This document shows positions 36,845-46,624 of a stretch of DNA of 64,000 nt, piece by piece (the stretch's first letter is position 1; the number at the start of each line of letters is the position of its first letter). The position numbers and the translations under genes are program-made. The stretch is from NCBI RefSeq assembly GCF_001039005.1, contig NZ_LDWR01000027.1:48984-112983 (forward strand), read 5' to 3'. This stretch comes from Burkholderia cepacia (GTDB lineage Bacteria > Pseudomonadota > Gammaproteobacteria > Burkholderiales > Burkholderiaceae). Under the pieces are notes generated by a model that saw nothing but the letters and a program-made list of their open reading frames with translations, had not been told where the DNA came from and did not search any database.

Positions 36845-37606
36845 ATGCGAATCCTACTCAGCAACGACGACGGCTATCTTGCCCCCGGTCTCGCCGCGCT
36901 CAGCGAAGCGCTGCGGCCGCTGGCCGAACTCACGGTGATCGCGCCCGAGCAGAACTGCAGCGGCGCGTCGAATTCCCTGACGTTGTCGCGGCCGCTGTCG
37001 GTGCAGCGCGCGACGGGTACGGGTTTCTTCTACGTGAACGGCACGCCGACCGATTCGGTGCACGTCGCGTTGACGGGGATGACCGACGCCAAGCCGAATC
37101 TCGTTGTGTCGGGGATCAACAACGGCCAGAACATGGGCGAAGACACGCTCTATTCGGGGACAGTTGCAGCGGCCACCGAGGGCATCATGTTCGGCGTTCC
37201 GGCCATCGCATTCTCGCTGGCCGACAAGGGCTGGGCCCATCTGGCGGACGCCGCGCGCGTCGCTGCGGAAATCGTCGAGCACTACCTCGCGCATCCGCTG
37301 CCGGGCCAGCCGCTGCTGAACGTCAATATTCCGAACCTGCCGTACGACGAACTGAAAGGCTGGAAGGTCACGCGCCTCGGCAAGCGTCATCCGTCGCAGC
37401 CGGTGATTCGCCAGACCGACCCGCGCGGCGAGCCGGTCTACTGGATCGGTGCGGCGGGCGCGGCGCTGGATGCGAGCGAAGGCACCGATTTCCACGCCGT
37501 CGCAAACGGTTTCGTGTCGATCACGCCGCTGCAGCTCGACCTCACGCATACGCAGATGTTGCCCGCGACGCGCGAATGGGCGCGCGCCGGAGGGCGGGCT
37601 TCATGA
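36845..37606 (+). CDS. surE: 5'/3'-nucleotidase SurE
   Basis: A 253-residue metal-dependent phosphatase acting on nucleoside monophosphates and short polyphosphate, needed for stationary-phase survival in E. coli. The metal motif is SNDDG (D8, D9) and [21 protein letters not shown] carries the conserved Asn and phosphate-binding Ser/Gly. First gene of the surE-pcm-nlpD-rpoS cluster; its stop overlaps the pcm start by 4 bp (ATGA). The mRNA may be leaderless. Confidence 0.95.
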   Translation: MRILLSNDDGYLAPGLAALSEALRPLAELTVIAPEQNCSGASNSLTLSRPLSVQRATGTGFFYVNGTPTDSVHVALTGMTDAKPNLVVSGINNGQNMGEDTLYSGTVAAATEGIMFGVPAIAFSLADKGWAHLADAARVAAEIVEHYLAHPLPGQPLLNVNIPNLPYDELKGWKVTRLGKRHPSQPVIRQTDPRGEPVYWIGAAGAALDASEGTDFHAVANGFVSITPLQLDLTHTQMLPATREWARAGGRAS

Positions 37607-38535
37607 GCGGCGAGCGCGCGAAGCGGTTCCCGCTCGCGCTCGAGGATCTCAAACGAGCGCCACGCAAGTCGGAAGGTCGAGCCGGCGAACGCCATGCGGC
37701 GGCCGCGAAGCCGAAGGCCGCCGACAAGCCCGCGGCCGTGCTGAAACCGGTTGCGGTGAAGCCGGCTGCCGTCCGAACGACGCTGCCCGGTCCCGCCGCC
37801 GCGAAGCCCGCGAGCGTGCCGAAGCCGACCGCACTCAAGCCCGCGCTGCCGAAGCCGGCGGCGCCGAGCGTCGCGCCGGCCGGCGCGTTCGCGCTCACGT
37901 CGGAACGTGTGCGCGAGCGGATGGTCGAACGGCTGCGCGCGAACGGCGTGACCGACGCGCGCGTGCTGGAGGCGATGGCCGCGGTGCCGCGCCACCTGTT
38001 CGTGGATCCGGGGCTCGCGACGCAGGCCTACGAGGATTCCGCGTTGCCGATCGGCCACCAGCAGACAATTTCAAAGCCGTCGGTCGTCGCGCGCATGATC
38101 GAGCTCGCGATGGCCGGCCGCACGCTCGAGCGCGTCCTCGAGATCGGCACGGGCTGCGGCTATCAGGCCGCCGTGCTGAGCCACTTGGCACGCGACGTGT
38201 ATTCGATTGAACGCATCAAGCCGCTGTACGAGCGCGCGAAGCTGAACCTGCGGCCGCTGCGCGTGCCGAACATCCGTCTGCACTACGGCGACGGGCGTGT
38301 CGGCCTGCCGTCCGCGGCCCCGTTCGACGCGATCGTGATCGCGGCGGCGGGGCTCGACGTGCCGCAGGCGCTGCTCGAGCAGCTCGCGATCGGCGGGCGG
38401 CTCATCGCGCCGGTCGGCGCGCAGAGTGGGCAGCACCAGGTGCTCACCCTCGTCGAGCGCGTCGCGCACGCGCAATGGCGAGAGTCACGGCTTGATCGCG
38501 TTTTCTTTGTCCCTTTAAAATCCGGAGTGATTTGA
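37603..38535 (+). CDS. pcm: Protein-L-isoaspartate O-methyltransferase with N-terminal linker
   Basis: A 310-residue enzyme that uses SAM to repair isoaspartyl residues in aged proteins. The catalytic domain occupies residues about 105-310 and includes [19 protein letters not shown], the SAM motif [16 protein letters not shown] and [20 protein letters not shown]. The first ~100 residues are Lys/Pro/Ala-rich with repeats of the [13 protein letters not shown] sort and no known fold; E. coli Pcm (about 208 residues) lacks them. The start overlaps the surE stop, so translation is coupled. GC-skewed low complexity suggests expansion of a linker, not a domain fusion. Confidence 0.93.
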   Translation: MSGERAKRFPLALEDLKRAPRKSEGRAGERHAAAAKPKAADKPAAVLKPVAVKPAAVRTTLPGPAAAKPASVPKPTALKPALPKPAAPSVAPAGAFALTSERVRERMVERLRANGVTDARVLEAMAAVPRHLFVDPGLATQAYEDSALPIGHQQTISKPSVVARMIELAMAGRTLERVLEIGTGCGYQAAVLSHLARDVYSIERIKPLYERAKLNLRPLRVPNIRLHYGDGRVGLPSAAPFDAIVIAAAGLDVPQALLEQLAIGGRLIAPVGAQSGQHQVLTLVERVAHAQWRESRLDRVFFVPLKSGVI

Positions 38536-38540
38536 AACCG

Positions 38541-39428
38541 ATGAGTATGTTGCGCGCGATGCAAAACAACCGATCCCGGGAACCGCTCACGCTCGCCCAG
38601 CGCGCGATCTGTGTGGCAGCGTTCTCCACCCTACTGGCCGCGTGTGCGACGCGGCTCGACAACGCGCCCGTCGTCGACCGCTCCGGGTCGCTCGGCACGA
38701 CCGCCACCGCGCAGCCCGCGGTGCCGCTCGGCCCGCCGCCTCCTGGTTTCTACCGTGTGAAGCCGGGCGACACGCTGTACCGGATTGCGCTCGAGAACGG
38801 GCAGAACTATCGCGACATCGCCACGTGGAACAACCTGGCGAACCCGAACCAGATCGAAGTCGACCAGCTGCTGCGCGTCGCGCCGCCGGGCGGCGCCGCG
38901 GTTGCAGGCGCACCGGTTGCCGCGCCGATCACGGGCGCAGGCGTCGCAACCGCGCCGCTGAGCAGCGGCCCCGCGACGCCGGCTGCCGGCACGTCGTCCA
39001 CGCTTGCGACGCCGCCGGCCGCGGCCACCGGATCGAGCGACACGGCGGCAGCCCCGAGCGGCCCCGTGACGTTCGCGTGGCCCGCGCGCGGCCCAGTGCT
39101 GAACGGGTTCGACGATGCGAAGAACAAGGGTGTCAACATCGGCGGCACGGCCGGCGAAGCCGTGAAGGCGGCGGCCGACGGCCGCGTCGTCTACTCGGGC
39201 AACGGCCTGCGCGGCTACGGCAACCTCATTATCATCAAACACGATGCAACTTACCTCACGGCGTATGCACACAATCGCGCTTTGATGGTAAAAGAGGGGG
39301 ACGCGGTAACGAAGGGGCAGAAGATCGCCGAGATGGGTAATAGCGATGCCGACCGCGTGATGCTGCATTTCGAGGTTCGCCGGCAGGGTAAGCCTGTCGA
39401 TCCGCTGAAGTATTTGCCGCCTCAATAA
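38541..39428 (+). CDS. nlpD: Murein hydrolase activator NlpD (LysM plus degenerate M23 lipoprotein)
   Basis: A 295-residue outer-membrane lipoprotein. The lipobox LLAAC gives the acylated C35. A LysM domain follows (FYRVKPGDTLYRIALENGQNYRDIATWNN), then an Ala/Pro/Thr linker and a C-terminal LytM/M23 domain. The zinc ligands are lost: the usual HxxxD is NIGGTAG and the usual HxH is LHFEV, so it should activate amidases such as AmiC and not cut murein itself. The ATG at 38541 has CCGGAGTGA upstream. The rpoS promoter usually lies within nlpD; I could not identify it by eye. Confidence 0.93.
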   Translation: MSMLRAMQNNRSREPLTLAQRAICVAAFSTLLAACATRLDNAPVVDRSGSLGTTATAQPAVPLGPPPPGFYRVKPGDTLYRIALENGQNYRDIATWNNLANPNQIEVDQLLRVAPPGGAAVAGAPVAAPITGAGVATAPLSSGPATPAAGTSSTLATPPAAATGSSDTAAAPSGPVTFAWPARGPVLNGFDDAKNKGVNIGGTAGEAVKAAADGRVVYSGNGLRGYGNLIIIKHDATYLTAYAHNRALMVKEGDAVTKGQKIAEMGNSDADRVMLHFEVRRQGKPVDPLKYLPPQ

Positions 39429-39439
39429 CCGAGACGACC

Positions 39440-40528
39440 ATGCCGAAATCGAAGCGCCACGAGCCGCAAGCCGAGTCTGAGAAGATCAGTCGTGCCACGC
39501 AAGCATCGGTGGGGCGAGCTGGCGCTTCGACGGACGACGAAGACGACGTCGCGGAAAACGAGCGTGACCTCGAGGCACGCGACGTCGAGGCGGACGGTGG
39601 CGACGACGAGCGCGAAGGTCGCTCGGAAGCTTCGCCCGAGGTCGACGATTTCCGCACGCTGCTGCAGGCCGAACTCACGGCCGACACGATCCAGCATTAC
39701 CTGAACCGCATCAGCGTGAAGCCGCTGCTGACCGTCGAGGAGGAGCAGCGCTATTCCCGTCTCGCGAAGGCCGGCGAATTCGAGGCGCGGCAAGTGATGA
39801 TCGAGCGCAACCTGCGTCTCGTCGTCAGTATCGCCAAGGGATATCTGAATCGCGGCGTGCCGCTGCTCGACCTGATCGAGGAGGGCAATCTCGGCTTGAT
39901 GCACGCGATCGAGAAATTCGACCCGACGCGCGGTTTCCGCTTCTCGACCTATGCGACCTGGTGGATCCGGCAGAGCATCGAGCGGGCGATCATGAACCAG
40001 GCCCGCACGGTGCGCCTGCCCGTGCACGTGATCCGCGAACTGAACCAGGTGCTGCGCGCGAAGCGCCACCTCGAAAAGAATTCGATGTCGACGGGCGAGG
40101 CGGCCGAGCGCCGCGAAGCCAGCATCGACGACATCGCCTATCTCACCGGCAAGACCGCCGAGGAAGTCACCGACATCCTCGCGCTCAACGAGCACACGGC
40201 GTCGCTCGATGCGCCGCTCGATCTCGATCCCGCGAGCAGCCTGCTCGATCTGCTGCCCGACGACCAGAGCCAGTCGCCCGACGCCGAGGTGCAGCACCGC
40301 GAGCTCGAAACGCTGACGCGCGCCTGGCTGTCGCGGCTGTCCGACAAACATCGGCATGTGATCGAGCGCCGCTTCGGCCTGAACCATATCGAACCGGCGA
40401 CGCTCGAGGAGCTGGCCGACGAGATGGGGCTCACGCGCGAGCGCGTGCGGCAGATCCAGCAGGAAGCGCTGGTGCGCCTCAAGCGGTTCTTCGCCTCCAA
40501 CGGCGTGCGCAAGGACGCCGTTCTGTAA
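39440..40528 (+). CDS. rpoS: RNA polymerase sigma factor RpoS
   Basis: A 362-residue stationary-phase and general-stress sigma factor. Region 1.2-2 begins near residue 80 (DTIQHYLNRISVKPLLTVEEEQRYSRLAKAG); region 2 has LRLVVSIAKGYLNRGVPLLDLIEEGNLGLMHAIEKFDP and FSTYATWWIRQSIERAI; region 4 ends with GLTRERVRQIQQEALVRLKRF. The N-terminal ~70 residues form a highly acidic Asp/Glu-rich stretch longer than in E. coli RpoS (330 residues). It follows nlpD by 11 bp as in most gammaproteobacteria and betaproteobacteria. A three-base gap separates it from the exonuclease gene. Confidence 0.96.
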   Translation: MPKSKRHEPQAESEKISRATQASVGRAGASTDDEDDVAENERDLEARDVEADGGDDEREGRSEASPEVDDFRTLLQAELTADTIQHYLNRISVKPLLTVEEEQRYSRLAKAGEFEARQVMIERNLRLVVSIAKGYLNRGVPLLDLIEEGNLGLMHAIEKFDPTRGFRFSTYATWWIRQSIERAIMNQARTVRLPVHVIRELNQVLRAKRHLEKNSMSTGEAAERREASIDDIAYLTGKTAEEVTDILALNEHTASLDAPLDLDPASSLLDLLPDDQSQSPDAEVQHRELETLTRAWLSRLSDKHRHVIERRFGLNHIEPATLEELADEMGLTRERVRQIQQEALVRLKRFFASNGVRKDAVL

Positions 40529-40531
40529 CTG

Positions 40532-41308
40532 ATGACACCGATTCTTGTTTTTGACATCGAGACGATCCCCGATGTCGACGGCATTCGCCGTCTGGAAGAC
40601 CTGCCCGCGACGCTCGACGATGCCGCGGTGGCCGAACATGCGTTCGCCGCACGCCGCGAGAAAACCGGCGGCGATTTCCTGCCGCACCACCTGCAGCGCA
40701 TCGCGGCGATTTCATGCGTGTTCCGCGACAACAACGGTTTTCGCGTGCGCTCGCTCGGCACGCCGCAGGACGACGAAGCGACGCTGATCCAGTCGTTCTA
40801 CCGCGTGATCGAGAAATACACGCCGCAGCTCGTGTCGTGGAACGGCGGCGGCTTCGATCTGCCGGTGCTCCATTACCGCGCGCTCGTGCACGGCATTCCC
40901 GCGACCCGCTACTGGGATCTCGGCGAGGACGACCGTGAATTCAAGTGGAACAACTACATCTCGCGCTATCACTCGCGGCACACCGACCTGATGGACGTGC
41001 TCGCGATGTATCAGGCGCGCGCGAACGCGCCGCTCGACGCGCTCGCGAAGATGTGCGGCTTTCCGGGCAAGCTCGGGATGGACGGCAGCCAGGTGTGGCC
41101 GGCGTTCCGGGAAGGGCGGATCGAGGAAATCCGCAATTATTGCGAGACCGACGTCGTCAATACGTACCTGCTGTACTGCCGGTTCCAATTGATGCGCGGC
41201 GGCCTGACGCCGGGCGAGTATGCGGACGAGATTCTGCTCGTGAAGAACGCGCTCGCGCTGGAACCGGCGTCGCACTGGGCCGAATACCTGGCTGGCTTCG
41301 ACGCGTAG
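40532..41308 (+). CDS. Predicted 3'-5' exonuclease, PolB-like DnaQ fold
   Basis: A 258-residue protein of the PolB_exo_2 family. ExoI motif ILVFDIETIPD starts at residue 4, the ExoII region is VSWNGGGFDLPVLHYRA, and the ExoIII-like YCETDVVNTYLLYCRF carries the last acidic residues. No polymerase domain is attached. It lies three bases after rpoS, so it is probably co-transcribed with it; a role in stress-related nucleic acid processing is possible but unproven. Confidence 0.82.
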   Translation: MTPILVFDIETIPDVDGIRRLEDLPATLDDAAVAEHAFAARREKTGGDFLPHHLQRIAAISCVFRDNNGFRVRSLGTPQDDEATLIQSFYRVIEKYTPQLVSWNGGGFDLPVLHYRALVHGIPATRYWDLGEDDREFKWNNYISRYHSRHTDLMDVLAMYQARANAPLDALAKMCGFPGKLGMDGSQVWPAFREGRIEEIRNYCETDVVNTYLLYCRFQLMRGGLTPGEYADEILLVKNALALEPASHWAEYLAGFDA

Positions 41309-41341
41309 TGCGGGCGGCGCCGCCGCCGGCGGCCCGCGCGA

Positions 41342-42196
41342 TCAAGCGAGTTCGAGTAGTACCGGCTGGTGGTCCGATGCGCGCGTATCGCCGTCGATCT
41401 CGCACCGCGTGACGCGCGGCAGCAGCGTGTCGGTCACGAACACGAAGTCGCACGCCAGCGGCCCCTCCGACCATTGCACCGTATCGTAGACACCCGCCGT
41501 CGGCGGCGGCGTGCTGCCGGGATGCTGCGCGGCCCATGCGTCGACGAAGCACGGGGCGTCAGCGATCGGCTCCAGGAAGCGCCGATATGCGTCGCTGCCG
41601 AACGCGCTGTTGAAATCGCCGCAGACGATCGCGTCGCGCGGCTGGCCGGTCGCGCTGAATGGCCCCTCGGCGGTTTCGGCGGGCGCCGGTTGTTCCGCAT
41701 GCGCGCAGGCTTCGCGATGCCGGTCGCGCAGTGCGTCGACCTGCGCAAGCCGCTGGCGTGCCGAATAATATTCCAGATGCGTGGTGACCACGCGCAGCGG
41801 GCCGAACGGCGCCTGCAACGCGATGTCGAGCGCGACGCGCGGCATCGACGGCGCGTCGGCATCGGCCGGCCACGGCAGCAACTGGCGCAGCACGCGCCCG
41901 ATCGGCAGCCGGGTCGCGATCGCATTGCCGAACTGGCGACGCGGTGCGCCGGGTTCGATGGCCGGCAGGTCGGCGCCGATGGCTTCGACGATCGTGTAGC
42001 CGGGCAGCAGCGCCGCGAGTTCGGCGAACTGGTCGGGGCCGGGCCGGCCGGGCAGTGCGCCGAAGCCGCGCGTGACCTCCTGCAGGCACAGCACGTCGAA
42101 ATCGCCGAGCCGGCGGATCGCTGCGACAGTGTGCGAAAGGTCGACAACGCCGTCCGCGTCCCGACCCCATTGGATGTTCCAGTCGATCAGTCGCAT
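41342..42196 (-). CDS. Endonuclease/exonuclease/phosphatase family protein
   Basis: A 284-residue DNase-I-fold metal-dependent hydrolase. Motifs in order: LIDWNIQWG (Asn), [12 protein letters not shown] (metal Glu), [12 protein letters not shown] (His), [13 protein letters not shown] (Asp-Asn) and the C-terminal [10 protein letters not shown] (Asp-His). No signal peptide is seen. Substrate may be DNA or a phosphoester. It converges with the exonuclease gene across 33 bp and diverges from rlmD. Confidence 0.85.
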   Translation of the reverse strand: MRLIDWNIQWGRDADGVVDLSHTVAAIRRLGDFDVLCLQEVTRGFGALPGRPGPDQFAELAALLPGYTIVEAIGADLPAIEPGAPRRQFGNAIATRLPIGRVLRQLLPWPADADAPSMPRVALDIALQAPFGPLRVVTTHLEYYSARQRLAQVDALRDRHREACAHAEQPAPAETAEGPFSATGQPRDAIVCGDFNSAFGSDAYRRFLEPIADAPCFVDAWAAQHPGSTPPPTAGVYDTVQWSEGPLACDFVFVTDTLLPRVTRCEIDGDTRASDHQPVLLELA

Positions 42197-42416
42197 GGTC
42201 GAATCTCCTGCCGCGCGGATGCCGGGCCGTGCACCGCTCCCGATTGGCGCTGCGGCCCGCCTGGCCGCGGGTCTGCCCGAGCCGCCTGCCTGGCCGTTCC
42301 GGCGCGATGCAGGGCCGTCTATGCTTAAGTGTCGACGCTTGCCCCATGCAAAGCGGGCGATGCGGGCCTTCGTCGTCTACAATCTCGCCTTCTTCAACGT
42401 TTGTCAGGAAAAGCTG

Positions 42417-43814
42417 GTGTCCGAAGCCGTCCCCACTTCTGCGCGCAAATCGAAAAATGCGCCCGTCGCGCCCGGGATCGCCCCGGTTCTCGAGATCGAA
42501 TCGCTCGACATGGAAGCGCGCGGTGTCGGCCGCACGATCACCGAGGACGGCGAGCCGGGCAAGGTCATCTTCGTCGAAGGTGCGCTGCCGGGCGAACGCG
42601 TGACCTATTCGAGCTACCGCCGCAAGCCGAGCTACGAGCAGGCGACGGTTGTCGATATTCTGCGCCCGAGCGTGATGCGCACGCAGCCGAAATGCAAGTT
42701 CTTCGGTACCTGCGGCGGCTGCTCGATGCAGCATCTCGACATGCGCGCGCAGGTGGCGGTCAAGCAGCGTGTGCTCGAAGACAACCTGTGGCACCTGGCG
42801 AAGCTGCGCGCGGAAACGATGTTCGCGCCGATCCACGGCCCGTCGTGGGGCTATCGCTATCGTGCGCGCCTGACCGTGCGCAACGTGGTGAAGAAGGGCG
42901 GCGTGCTGGTCGGATTCCACGAGAAGAAGAGCAGCTACGTTGCCGACATGACGAGCTGCGAGGTGCTGCCGCCGCACGTGTCGGCGATGCTCGTGCCGCT
43001 GCGCCGGCTTGTCGAGGGGCTGTCGATCCGCGATCGGATGCCGCAGATCGAGCTCGCGGTCGGCTCGGAGGTCACGGCGCTCGTGCTGCGCGTGCTGGAG
43101 CCGATCAACGCGGACGACGAAGCGTTGCTGCGCGCGTTCGCGGACGAGCACAAGGTGCAGTTCTGGCTGCAGCCGAAAGGCCCCGACACGGTGACGCCGT
43201 TCTATCCGCTCGACGTGTCGCTCGACTACACGCTGCCGGAATTCGGCATCCGCATGCCGTTCAAGCCGACCGACTTCACGCAGGTCAACCATCAGATCAA
43301 CCGCGTGCTGGTGGGCCGCGCGCTGCGCCTGCTCGCGCCGTCGCGCGACGATCGCGTGCTCGACCTGTTCTGCGGGATCGGCAACTTCACGCTGCCGCTC
43401 GCGCGGCTGTCGCGCGAGGTGATGGGCATCGAGGGCAGCGATACGCTGACGACGCGTGCGCTGGCGAACGCACGCGAGAACGGCGTCGACGGCCATACGA
43501 CGTTCGCATGTCGGAACCTGTTCGAAGTGACGGGCGACGACCTCCGCGCGCTCGGCGCATTTGACAAGTACCTGATCGACCCGCCGCGCGAAGGCGCGCT
43601 CGCGGTGTCGAAGGCGCTGGCCGAGATCGCGCAGAGCGGTGAAGGCCCGCTGCCGAAGCGCATCGTCTACGTGTCGTGCAACCCGTCGACGCTTGCGCGC
43701 GACGCGGGCCTGCTCGTGCACGAGGCCGGCTACCGGTTGAAGGGTGCCGGTGTCGTGAACATGTTCCCGAACACGTCGCACGTCGAATCGATCGCGCTGT
43801 TCGAGCGCGACTGA
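42417..43814 (+). CDS. rlmD: 23S rRNA (uracil(1939)-C(5))-methyltransferase RlmD
   Basis: A 465-residue SAM-dependent RNA methyltransferase of the TrmA/RlmC/RlmD family. An N-terminal TRAM domain ([16 protein letters not shown]) precedes the Fe-S cysteine cluster [10 protein letters not shown]; the SAM site is [14 protein letters not shown], and the catalytic cysteine lies in [12 protein letters not shown]. The start is GTG at 42417 with AGGAA upstream; the frame is open further 5' but that part shows no homology. A -10 TACAAT lies at 42378-42383. A strong terminator follows at 43831. Confidence 0.92.
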   Translation: MSEAVPTSARKSKNAPVAPGIAPVLEIESLDMEARGVGRTITEDGEPGKVIFVEGALPGERVTYSSYRRKPSYEQATVVDILRPSVMRTQPKCKFFGTCGGCSMQHLDMRAQVAVKQRVLEDNLWHLAKLRAETMFAPIHGPSWGYRYRARLTVRNVVKKGGVLVGFHEKKSSYVADMTSCEVLPPHVSAMLVPLRRLVEGLSIRDRMPQIELAVGSEVTALVLRVLEPINADDEALLRAFADEHKVQFWLQPKGPDTVTPFYPLDVSLDYTLPEFGIRMPFKPTDFTQVNHQINRVLVGRALRLLAPSRDDRVLDLFCGIGNFTLPLARLSREVMGIEGSDTLTTRALANARENGVDGHTTFACRNLFEVTGDDLRALGAFDKYLIDPPREGALAVSKALAEIAQSGEGPLPKRIVYVSCNPSTLARDAGLLVHEAGYRLKGAGVVNMFPNTSHVESIALFERD

Positions 43815-43830
43815 GCTGGGCGGCGGACGT

Positions 43831-43859
43831 AAAAAAACCGGCCTGAAGGCCGGTTTTTT
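43831..43859. terminator. Bidirectional terminator between rlmD and the Bax-inhibitor-like gene
   Basis: AAAAAACCGGCC/GGCCGGTTTTTT, a perfect 12-bp stem with TGAA loop, A run on one side and T run on the other. It serves both converging genes. Confidence 0.93.
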
Positions 43860-43877
43860 CATGGTGCGTGGCGAACG

Positions 43878-44576
43878 TCAGTTGCGGTTGCCGCCGAAGA
43901 TGCCGAGCAGCGCGAGCAGGTTCGTGAACACGTTGTACAGATCGAGGTAGATCGCGAGCGTCGCCGAGATGTAGTTCGTCTCGCCGCCGTTCACGACACG
44001 CTGGACGTCGAACAGCATGTACGCGGAGAAGATCGCGATCGCGAGCACCGACACGGTGAGCATCAGCGCCGGCAGTTGCAGGAAGATGTTCGCGACCGAA
44101 GCGAGCAGGATCACGATCACGCCCATGAACAGCCACTTGCCGAGCCCCGAGAAGTCACGCTTGCTGACCGTGGCGATCGTCGCCATCGTGGCGAAGATGA
44201 TGCCGGTGCCGCCGAACGCGAGCATGATCAGCGACGGGCCGTTCGAGAAGCCGAGGATGAAGCTCAGCAGCCGCGACAGCATCAGGCCCATGAAGAACGT
44301 GAAGCCGAGCAGCACGAACACGCCGGCCGCGCTGTTTTTCGTCCGCTCGATCGCGAACATGAAGCCGAACGCGATCGCGAAGAACGCGAGCAGGCTCATC
44401 ATCGGGCTCGTGGCCGCGAACAGCGAGAAGCCCGTCGCGACGCCGACCCAGGCGCCCAGCACGGTCGGCACCATCGACAGCGCGAGCAGCCAGTACGTGT
44501 TCCGCAGCACGCGGTTGCGAACCTCGGCGGTGCTGACGGAACCGCCACGGCCGAAATTGTACGGATAGTCGTTCAT
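43878..44576 (-). CDS. Bax inhibitor-1/YccA family membrane protein
   Basis: A 232-residue inner-membrane protein with seven hydrophobic segments. The start MNDYPYNFGRGGSVSTAEVRNRVLRNTYWLLALSMVPTVLG and the end (IYLDLYNVFTNLLALLGIFGGNRN, with the conserved Asp pair region) are typical of bacterial BI-1/YccA proteins, which in E. coli interact with FtsH or leak calcium in structural studies. The ATG at 44576 is preceded by TTAGGAG. A good sigma-70 promoter lies about 90 bp upstream. Note HflK/HflC, FtsH modulators, are encoded at 55547-57801. Confidence 0.9.
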   Translation of the reverse strand: MNDYPYNFGRGGSVSTAEVRNRVLRNTYWLLALSMVPTVLGAWVGVATGFSLFAATSPMMSLLAFFAIAFGFMFAIERTKNSAAGVFVLLGFTFFMGLMLSRLLSFILGFSNGPSLIMLAFGGTGIIFATMATIATVSKRDFSGLGKWLFMGVIVILLASVANIFLQLPALMLTVSVLAIAIFSAYMLFDVQRVVNGGETNYISATLAIYLDLYNVFTNLLALLGIFGGNRN

Positions 44577-44663
44577 GGTTTCTCCTAACATTGAACGCAT
44601 GGGCGTCCGGGGCCGGTTCGGCGCGCGCGGTGTGCGGCGCAGCAAACCGGAGCAGCTATGGCT

Positions 44664-44692
44664 AAGATACGTTCCGCGCCGGGAGGTTTCAA
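44664..44692 (-). promoter_or_regulatory. Sigma-70 promoter of the Bax-inhibitor-like gene
   Basis: On the minus strand TTGAAA (44687-44692) and TATCTT (44664-44669) are separated by exactly 17 bp. Confidence 0.7.
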
Positions 44693-44770
44693 TGGCTGCA
44701 CGGCGCAAAATATATGGATTCGGAACCTTTCACATATGTAAGGGTTCAATCGCAATGATACACGGGATCG

Positions 44771-44779
44771 TGCTACAAT
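44771..44779 (+). promoter_or_regulatory. Extended -10 promoter of ndk
   Basis: TGCTACAAT, a TGn-extended -10, 46 bp before the ndk start codon. No consensus -35 at the right distance. Confidence 0.55.
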
Positions 44780-44825
44780 AGCGGATTCATTTGAACCTGT
44801 AACTTCTTAATTTTTTGGAGTTTTT

Positions 44826-45251
44826 ATGGCAATCGAGCGCACCCTGTCGATCATCAAGCCGGATGCGGTGGCAAAGAACGTGATCGGCCAGATCTACAGC
44901 CGTTTCGAAGGCGCCGGCCTGAAGATCGTCGCATCGCGCATGGCACACCTGTCGCGTGCTGACGCAGAGAAGTTCTACGCGGTTCACGCAGCGCGTCCGT
45001 TCTTCAAGGACCTCGTCGATTTCATGATCTCGGGCCCGGTGATGATCCAGGTTCTGGAAGGTGAAGGCGCGATCCTGAAGAACCGCGACCTGATGGGCGC
45101 AACGGATCCGAAGAAGGCGGAACAGGGCACGATCCGCGCCGACTTCGCAGACAGCATCGACGCGAACGCCGTGCACGGCTCGGACGCAGCTGAAACGGCT
45201 GCCGTCGAAGTCGCGTTCTTCTTCCCGGAAATGAACGTTTACTCGCGTTAA
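44826..45251 (+). CDS. ndk: Nucleoside diphosphate kinase
   Basis: A 141-residue enzyme that transfers the gamma phosphate of ATP to nucleoside diphosphates. The phosphorylated histidine lies in [12 protein letters not shown] near residue 117. The N-terminus [22 protein letters not shown] is diagnostic. TTTTTTGGAG precedes the ATG. rlmN follows 55 bp downstream and is probably co-transcribed. No terminator is visible between them. Confidence 0.97.
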   Translation: MAIERTLSIIKPDAVAKNVIGQIYSRFEGAGLKIVASRMAHLSRADAEKFYAVHAARPFFKDLVDFMISGPVMIQVLEGEGAILKNRDLMGATDPKKAEQGTIRADFADSIDANAVHGSDAAETAAVEVAFFFPEMNVYSR

Positions 45252-45306
45252 GCCCTGGCTGACAGCAAGTAGGCAGGATTCAGCGCACGCGGCAAGGCAG
45301 CACATC

Positions 45307-46446
45307 ATGACGAGCGAAACTTCCGTCAATCTTCTCGACTTCGATGCCGAGGGTCTTGTCGCGTACTGCGGCAGCCTGGGCGAGAAGCCGTTCCGCGCCA
45401 AGCAGTTGCAGCGCTGGATCCACCAGTACAACGCCGGCGATTTCGACGGTATGACCGATCTCGCGAAGTCCCTGAGAGAAAAACTCAAGGGCCGCGCGTC
45501 GATCGTGATGCCGGACATCGCCAGCGATCACGTTTCCACCGACGGCACGCGCAAGTGGCTGATCGACGTCGGAAACGGCAATGCGGTCGAAACCGTGTTC
45601 ATCCCGGAAGAGACGCGCGGCACGCTGTGCGTGTCGTCGCAGGCCGGGTGTGCGGTCAACTGCCGCTTCTGCTCGACGGGCAAGCAGGGTTTCTCCCGCA
45701 ACCTGTCGACAGCCGAAATCATCGGCCAGCTACGGATGGCCGAATTTGCATTGCGAGCGTCGCTGGGCCGCGCGCCCGGCCCGAACGGCAAGGCCGAACG
45801 GGTTGTCACCAACGTGGTGATGATGGGCATGGGCGAGCCGCTCCTGAATTACAGCGCGGTCGTGCCCGCGATGCGGTTGATGCTCGACGACAACGCGTAC
45901 GGCCTGTCGCGCCGCCGCGTCACGCTGTCGACGTCCGGCGTGGTGCCGATGATGGACCGCCTAGGTGCCGAATTGCCGGTCGCGATGGCCGTTTCGCTGC
46001 ACGCGCCGAACGATGCGCTGCGCGACGAGCTGGTGCCGCTCAACAAGAAGTACCCGCTCCGCGAGCTGATGGCTGCGTGCCAGCGCTATCTGAAAGTCGC
46101 GCCGCGCGACTTCATTACTTTCGAATACTGCATGCTGGACGGCGTCAACGACACCGAAGCGCATGCACGCGAATTGCTGGCCGTCACGCGTGACGTGCCG
46201 TGCAAGTTCAATCTGATTCCGTTCAATCCGTTTCCGGAATCGGGCCTCCTCCGCTCGAAGTCGGAGCAGATCAAGCGCTTTGCACAGATCCTCATCGACG
46301 CGGGTGTCGTCACGACCGTGCGCAAGACGCGCGGCGACGATATCGATGCCGCGTGCGGCCAGCTGGCCGGTGCGGTGAAGGACCGCACGCGCCTCGCGGA
46401 ACGAACGGGCGCAGCAGCAAAAATCATCGAAGTTCGGGCAATTTGA
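45307..46446 (+). CDS. rlmN: Dual-specificity RNA methyltransferase RlmN
   Basis: A 379-residue radical-SAM enzyme that methylates C2 of A2503 in 23S rRNA and A37 in some tRNAs. The CxxxCxxC cluster motif is C115, C119 and C122 ([15 protein letters not shown]). Further motifs are [27 protein letters not shown] and the C-terminal [19 protein letters not shown], which carries the methyl-carrying cysteine. It lies in the conserved ndk-rlmN-rodZ-ispG-hisS order. Unlike many gammaproteobacteria no pilF/pilW gene sits between rlmN and the HTH gene. Confidence 0.96.
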   Translation: MTSETSVNLLDFDAEGLVAYCGSLGEKPFRAKQLQRWIHQYNAGDFDGMTDLAKSLREKLKGRASIVMPDIASDHVSTDGTRKWLIDVGNGNAVETVFIPEETRGTLCVSSQAGCAVNCRFCSTGKQGFSRNLSTAEIIGQLRMAEFALRASLGRAPGPNGKAERVVTNVVMMGMGEPLLNYSAVVPAMRLMLDDNAYGLSRRRVTLSTSGVVPMMDRLGAELPVAMAVSLHAPNDALRDELVPLNKKYPLRELMAACQRYLKVAPRDFITFEYCMLDGVNDTEAHARELLAVTRDVPCKFNLIPFNPFPESGLLRSKSEQIKRFAQILIDAGVVTTVRKTRGDDIDAACGQLAGAVKDRTRLAERTGAAAKIIEVRAI

Positions 46447-46488
46447 CGGGGACGCCTAGTCGGGGATGCCTGTCCGGGGATGCCCGAA
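46447..46488 (+). repeat. Three tandem 14-bp repeats after rlmN
   Basis: Units CGGGGACGCCTAGT, CGGGGATGCCTGTC and CGGGGATGCCCGAA follow one another without gap and begin at the base after the rlmN stop. The first ten positions of the units agree at nine or ten bases. Confidence 0.65.
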
Positions 46489-46624
46489 CCTTTTGGCAGT
46501 ACAACACGCGAACAGCGATCGGTCGCGGCGCCACGGCGCCGCGCATGGTATGGACAGTTGCGGGTGCCGGCCGGTGGAAGCCGGCGGCGGCCGCCAGTGA
46601 AGAAGAATCGACGCGAGGACAAGG

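Noticed and set aside
41559..43862. A 767-codon minus-strand frame overlapping rlmD and the EEP gene
   Set aside because: Overlaps two well-supported genes in the wrong frame and has the Arg/His-rich composition of an antisense shadow.
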